Positions 60,321-64,000 of a stretch of DNA of 64,000 bases are shown here, piece after piece. The notes beneath the pieces are model-generated. The model saw nothing but the letters and a program-made list of their open reading frames with translations. It was not told the origin of the DNA and made no database searches. The DNA is taken from NCBI GenBank assembly GCA_030220185.1, contig JASPKZ010009863.1, positions 38,326-102,325 of the forward strand, written 5' to 3'. Each line of letters begins with the position of its first letter. Within the stretch, counting starts at the first letter, position 1. Made by a program: the position numbers and the translations under genes. The stretch is from Diploptera punctata. Taxonomy: Eukaryota; Arthropoda; Insecta; Blattodea; Blaberidae.

Positions 60321-60706
60321 TAAATAACTCAATTATCAATTAATGTCTATTTATGTTTTAGCTGTAATCAGTTTAGCATGCAAGTTCATCAGACATTTCT
60401 AATTGATGAAAACGCACATTACATTTCCATACATTTGAAAACATTTGGGGGAGGTTAGTTTATGATTTGGGTAGGTAGCTTCATATCATGTGTATGACTT
60501 ATCAAACTGCAGATAGATGTGAGTGCATTATCTATGACCAACATATGCAATAAATCTCCAAACATGTTTTTAAGAATGCAATATATCAGAACTGCTTTAT
60601 TATTTCATTACATTAGGAAGGAGTAAATTAGTGAACACCAGATTATAGAATGATACATATGTATCGACTTTTCAGGTATTAACACCAAGAGATATTATTT
60701 ATTTAA

Positions 60707-61013
60707 ACCATTCGTTTCAGGTTTAAATGCTCAATACATTTCCCCAGAAACTGGATTTAAGTCACCGTAAATTATATTGTCTATTTTCAGACATTCAAAA
60801 CGAACAAAAGATAACGGTACTTGAGATAACAATAAGGAGGCCAAAGCACATTCCTCTACTATTCATAAATGTTTACAAAAAGATTGCCCTGCCAAGGGAT
60901 GTACAAAATATTGCAAAATATATAACAGCAGAGTTAAGCAAGTGTACCTAATTTTCTGAGTTGAAGGCCATTTAACTACCTTTGAGTCTACCTCGTCTTC
61001 TGAGGCAAATGGG
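60707..61013. mobile_element. TTAA MITE, family T2
   Basis: TTAA at 60703-60706 and 61014-61017. Contains GAAACTGGATTTAAGTCACC and ACCTCGTCTTCTGAGGCAAA. 60320-60700 has no recognised feature. Confidence 0.8.
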
Positions 61014-61019
61014 TTAAGT

Positions 61020-61385
61020 AAAATTTTATCACCTCACCTCATATTATTATTCTTCTTAGAACGGTTCTGGGACTTTATTTGGTTCCATTTCTAGTATTTT
61101 CATGACCATTGTTATGTTATCTTGAAAAGTTGCCTCCTCCTGCTCCTTCTATTGGTAGAATGAAGAACCTCAAAATCAAATAATTTTCCCGGGAATTTCG
61201 AAGTTCATTAATTTATCCTTTTCGTTTTTTTGAATGTAAATTTTTTCCCCAAACTGTATATCTTTAGGTTTTTCTGTTCGCTTTATTAATTTAGGCTTTC
61301 CTTCAATTTGATGTTTTTTTGATCATGCATCAGCAAATTTTTAGGAATATGAGGTGAGGTGATATAATTTTACCTGAATTAAATG
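61020..61385 (-). mobile_element. PLE tail, minus strand
   Basis: Minus strand: LKIYSLGKKFTFKKT and FPGKLFDFEVL correspond to the NFEIPG...LIWKF tail. Flanked by CACCTCACCTCATATTATTA and GAATATGAGGTGAGGTGATA. 61386-62220 is A/T-rich with no gene recognised. Confidence 0.55.
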
Positions 61386-62224
61386 ATATATATGTAATAT
61401 ATTTCATTATGTTGCTCTTACTGTTTTCACAGATAATGCGCTTCCATCTGTCGGTAACTCAAGTAAGCCTTGCACATGCACACCACTATCCCATAGAACA
61501 AATTCTTGAGTGACCTATTACACATATGCATTATATCTTCAGTTTTTAGCTAGCGTGACTGTAATAGACATGTTCTATTTTTAGGTTAAATTTACGTCAA
61601 CTTCTCATTCACTTTTAAGTTATTTATATATATATTTATTTACATTGTTCAGGCAATTATTTAGATTTTTACATTCTTATAATATTTTTTTTTAATAATG
61701 CAGGCGATCATCATTCCAAGAATCCCCATACTTTGTAGCGCAAACAATTACATATGCATGTCCCATGGATAATAGGTTACAAACTATATAAATTAATACC
61801 TCATATTGTCAACAAGTTTTTTTCCTTCTATTGTGACATCTGTTGATATTGTTCAGTGCTACATCCTACATCATTGTGTCATGTGATTTTTTGGTATATA
61901 TTTTAAGGTAGATATTGGAAAAGTTGTCTCTCCTGATCTATGAATTTCTGATGTTGATTAATAAATTCTAGAAACATTTTCTGGAGACTGCTTGTGATAT
62001 TCTGCGGATTTCTCATGTAATTGCAGAGTGATTGTATTATTACAATAAACATTAAAACACAAAAATTAAGTCTTGCATTAATGTCAGCAGGTTGTAATCT
62101 ATTAACAAGACAAATTTTGTATGGATAAAATTTCAAATTTTTAAATGCTCCTCTTAACCCAGATCCTTGTGATACTGTAAGTTCCTGAGCTAAACAGCGG
62201 CTGAATTTTCTAGGACTTTTAATT

Positions 62225-62820
62225 TTGTTGAGTTGTTTCTTGACTCACCTCATACTGAATCTACTCCAGCAAATACAGTAGAAATCGTATGTTTAATAAT
62301 ATTTACACTGACTAAAAAATATCCAGATTCACTAACTATGAATTTTCCTGGTTCAAAAATTAAATTAATTTGACTTCCATAATTTTTACAAAAATCTTCA
62401 AATTTTTCTGTCACAGAGGAACTTAAAGAAGTTTCTCTCACAGATCTACATTTCGTCACTGTATTTGTAACATTCTCAATGCTGTTCATGTTCACAACTG
62501 ACGTCCAATGGTCTCCTCTCCTGCAGACTGACCTCCGTGCCATCTGATGGCTGACTGACAAACTTCCAAATCAATCCCCTCTCCTTATCACTGGGAATTT
62601 CAAAATTCCTAGTTGTGTTTTTACTCTTGCATATGTAAATTTTTTCCCAAATTGTGAGTTCCTTCGGTTTTTCCAATTGTTTAAGTAATTTTGTTTTGGT
62701 TTCTATTCTATGTTTTTGGAAAAACTGAGGGAACTCACAATTTGGGAAAAAATGTACATATGCAAGAATAAAAACACAACTATGAATTTTGAAATACCCA
62801 GTGATAAGGAGAGGGGATTA
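62225..62820 (-). mobile_element. PLE tail with partial inverted copy
   Basis: The minus-strand frame 62676-62476 has EKPKELTIWEKIYICKSKNT, TRNFEIPSDKERGLIWKFVS and QPSDG. From 62700 the plus strand repeats the same sequence inverted (GGAACTCACAATTTGGGAAA ... GATAAGGAGAGGGGATTA). Confidence 0.75.
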
Positions 62821-62821
62821 A

Positions 62822-64000
62822 CCCCGGACAAAGTCCCTAGATAGTATTTTTGCAGTTTTTCAATTTTCGAAAATTTTGACTTTTTTTTGGAAAACAGTGA
62901 GACTATAACCTTGGAAAACTCAATTTTGAAATTTTACATGTAGACCGGATTTTTTGCATTATAAATCCCGGACACAGTCCCTAGATAGTTTTTTTGCAGT
63001 TTTTCAATTTTCGAAAATTTTGACATTTTTTGGGAAAACAGTAAGTCTATAACCTTGGAAAACTCAATTTTGAAATTTTGGATTTAGACCGGATTTTTTG
63101 CATTATAAATCCCGGACACAGTCCCTAGATAGTATTTTTGCAGTTTTTGAATTTTCGAAAATTTTGACATTTTTTGGGAAAACAGTAAGATTATAACCTT
63201 GGAAAACTCAATTTTGAAATTTTGGATTAAACCGGATTATTTGCATTATAATCCCCGGACACAGTCCCTAGATAGTATTTTTGAAGTTATTGAATTTTCG
63301 AAAATTTTGACATTTTTTGGGAAAACAGTAAGGCTATAACCTTGGAAAACTCAATTTTGAAATTTTGGATTTAGACCGGATATTTGCATTATAAATCCGG
63401 GACACAGTCCCTAGATAGTATTTTTGCATTTTTTGAATTTTCGAAAATTTTGACATTTTTTGGGAAAACAGTAAGGCTATAGACTTGGAAAACTCAATTT
63501 TGAAATTTTGTTTTTAGACCGGATTTTTTGAATTATAAATCCCGGACACAGTCCCTAGACAGTATTTTTGCAGTTTTTGAATTTTCGAAAATTTTGACAT
63601 TTTTTGGGAAAACAGTAAGACTATAACCTTTTAAATCTCAATTTTAAAACTTTGTATTTAGACCGGATTTTTTGCATTACAAATCCCGGACACAGTCCCT
63701 AGATTGTATTTTTGCAGTTTTTCAATTTTCGAAAATTTGAAATTTTTTGGGAAAACAGGCTATAACCTTGGAAAACACAATTATGAAATTTCGGATTTAG
63801 ACCGGATTTTTTGCATTATAAACCCCGGACACACTCCCTAGATACCATTTTTGCAGTTTTTGAATTTTCGAAAATTTTTAAATTTTTTGGGAAAACAGTA
63901 AAACTATAACCTTGTAAAACTCAATTTTGAAATATTGGATTTAAACCGGAATTTTTGCTTTATAAACCCCGGACACAGTCCCTAGGAGAGTGTTTTTTAG
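62822..64000. repeat. 144-bp satellite, over eight copies, open at the right
   Basis: Units start CCCGGACACAGTCCCTAGAT at about 62822, 62967, 63111, 63254, 63397, 63541, 63685, 63824 and 63968. Each holds the perfect palindrome AATTTTCGAAAATT, then TTTTTTGGGAAAACAGTAAG and TTAGACCGGATTTTTTGCAT. Copies differ by a few percent. The array abuts the PLE tail at 62820. Confidence 0.95.

Overview
The window is animal nuclear DNA, most likely from a polyneopteran insect (cockroach, termite or relative). Short exons with GT/AG borders are separated by introns of 3 to 7 kb, and nearly all other sequence is transposon debris. No prokaryotic genes, operons, CRISPR arrays or phage are present. The insect placement is inferred from the mixture of Penelope-like, RTE-like, Tc1, piggyBac and tRNA-derived SINE copies and from the protein sequence of the host gene. 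I could not test it by search.

There is one recognisable host gene, on the + strand: the 3' part of a PTPDC1-like gene (protein tyrosine phosphatase domain-containing protein 1, a CDC14/PTP-like dual-specificity phosphatase family). Eight exons can be joined between 12502 and the stop codon at 47272. Their reading phases agree at every junction. The first visible exon starts inside the catalytic P-loop, so the N-terminal exons, with the catalytic cysteine, should lie upstream and outside the window. That exon carries an apparent one-base insertion inside the GxGRTG part of the active site (around 12510-12516). It is either an assembly error or a true lesion.

Layout. 0-12.5 kb: a TTAA-flanked piggyBac relic, LINE 3' fragments, a probable Helentron-type element, a decayed Tc1 copy with intact terminal repeats and TA borders, and a MITE. 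12.5-47.3 kb: the PTPDC1-like exons, with introns filled by SINEs, RTE-like LINEs, RNase H-bearing LINEs, a jockey-type LINE inside a hairpin repeat, an 18-bp satellite of about 2 kb (28.77-30.84 kb), (TTA)n/(AAT)n tracts and many Penelope-like element (PLE) pieces. 47.3-62.8 kb: mostly PLE hairpins, piggyBac-type TTAA elements, a hAT-like element with an 8-bp target duplication, and SINEs. 62.8-64.0 kb: a 144-bp satellite that runs off the end.

The most distinctive feature is architectural. About twenty long inverted repeats (hairpins of 0.1 to 3.5 kb) occur. Several resolve into a PLE copy coding a GIY-YIG endonuclease joined head-to-head to a second 5'-truncated copy. At least two hairpins carry tRNA-like cloverleaf sequences in their arms. 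Four of the five tRNA-like sequences are followed within a few bases by a T5 run, as in an RNA polymerase III unit. These look like PLE-associated, tRNA-bearing units and are the best candidate here for something not well described.
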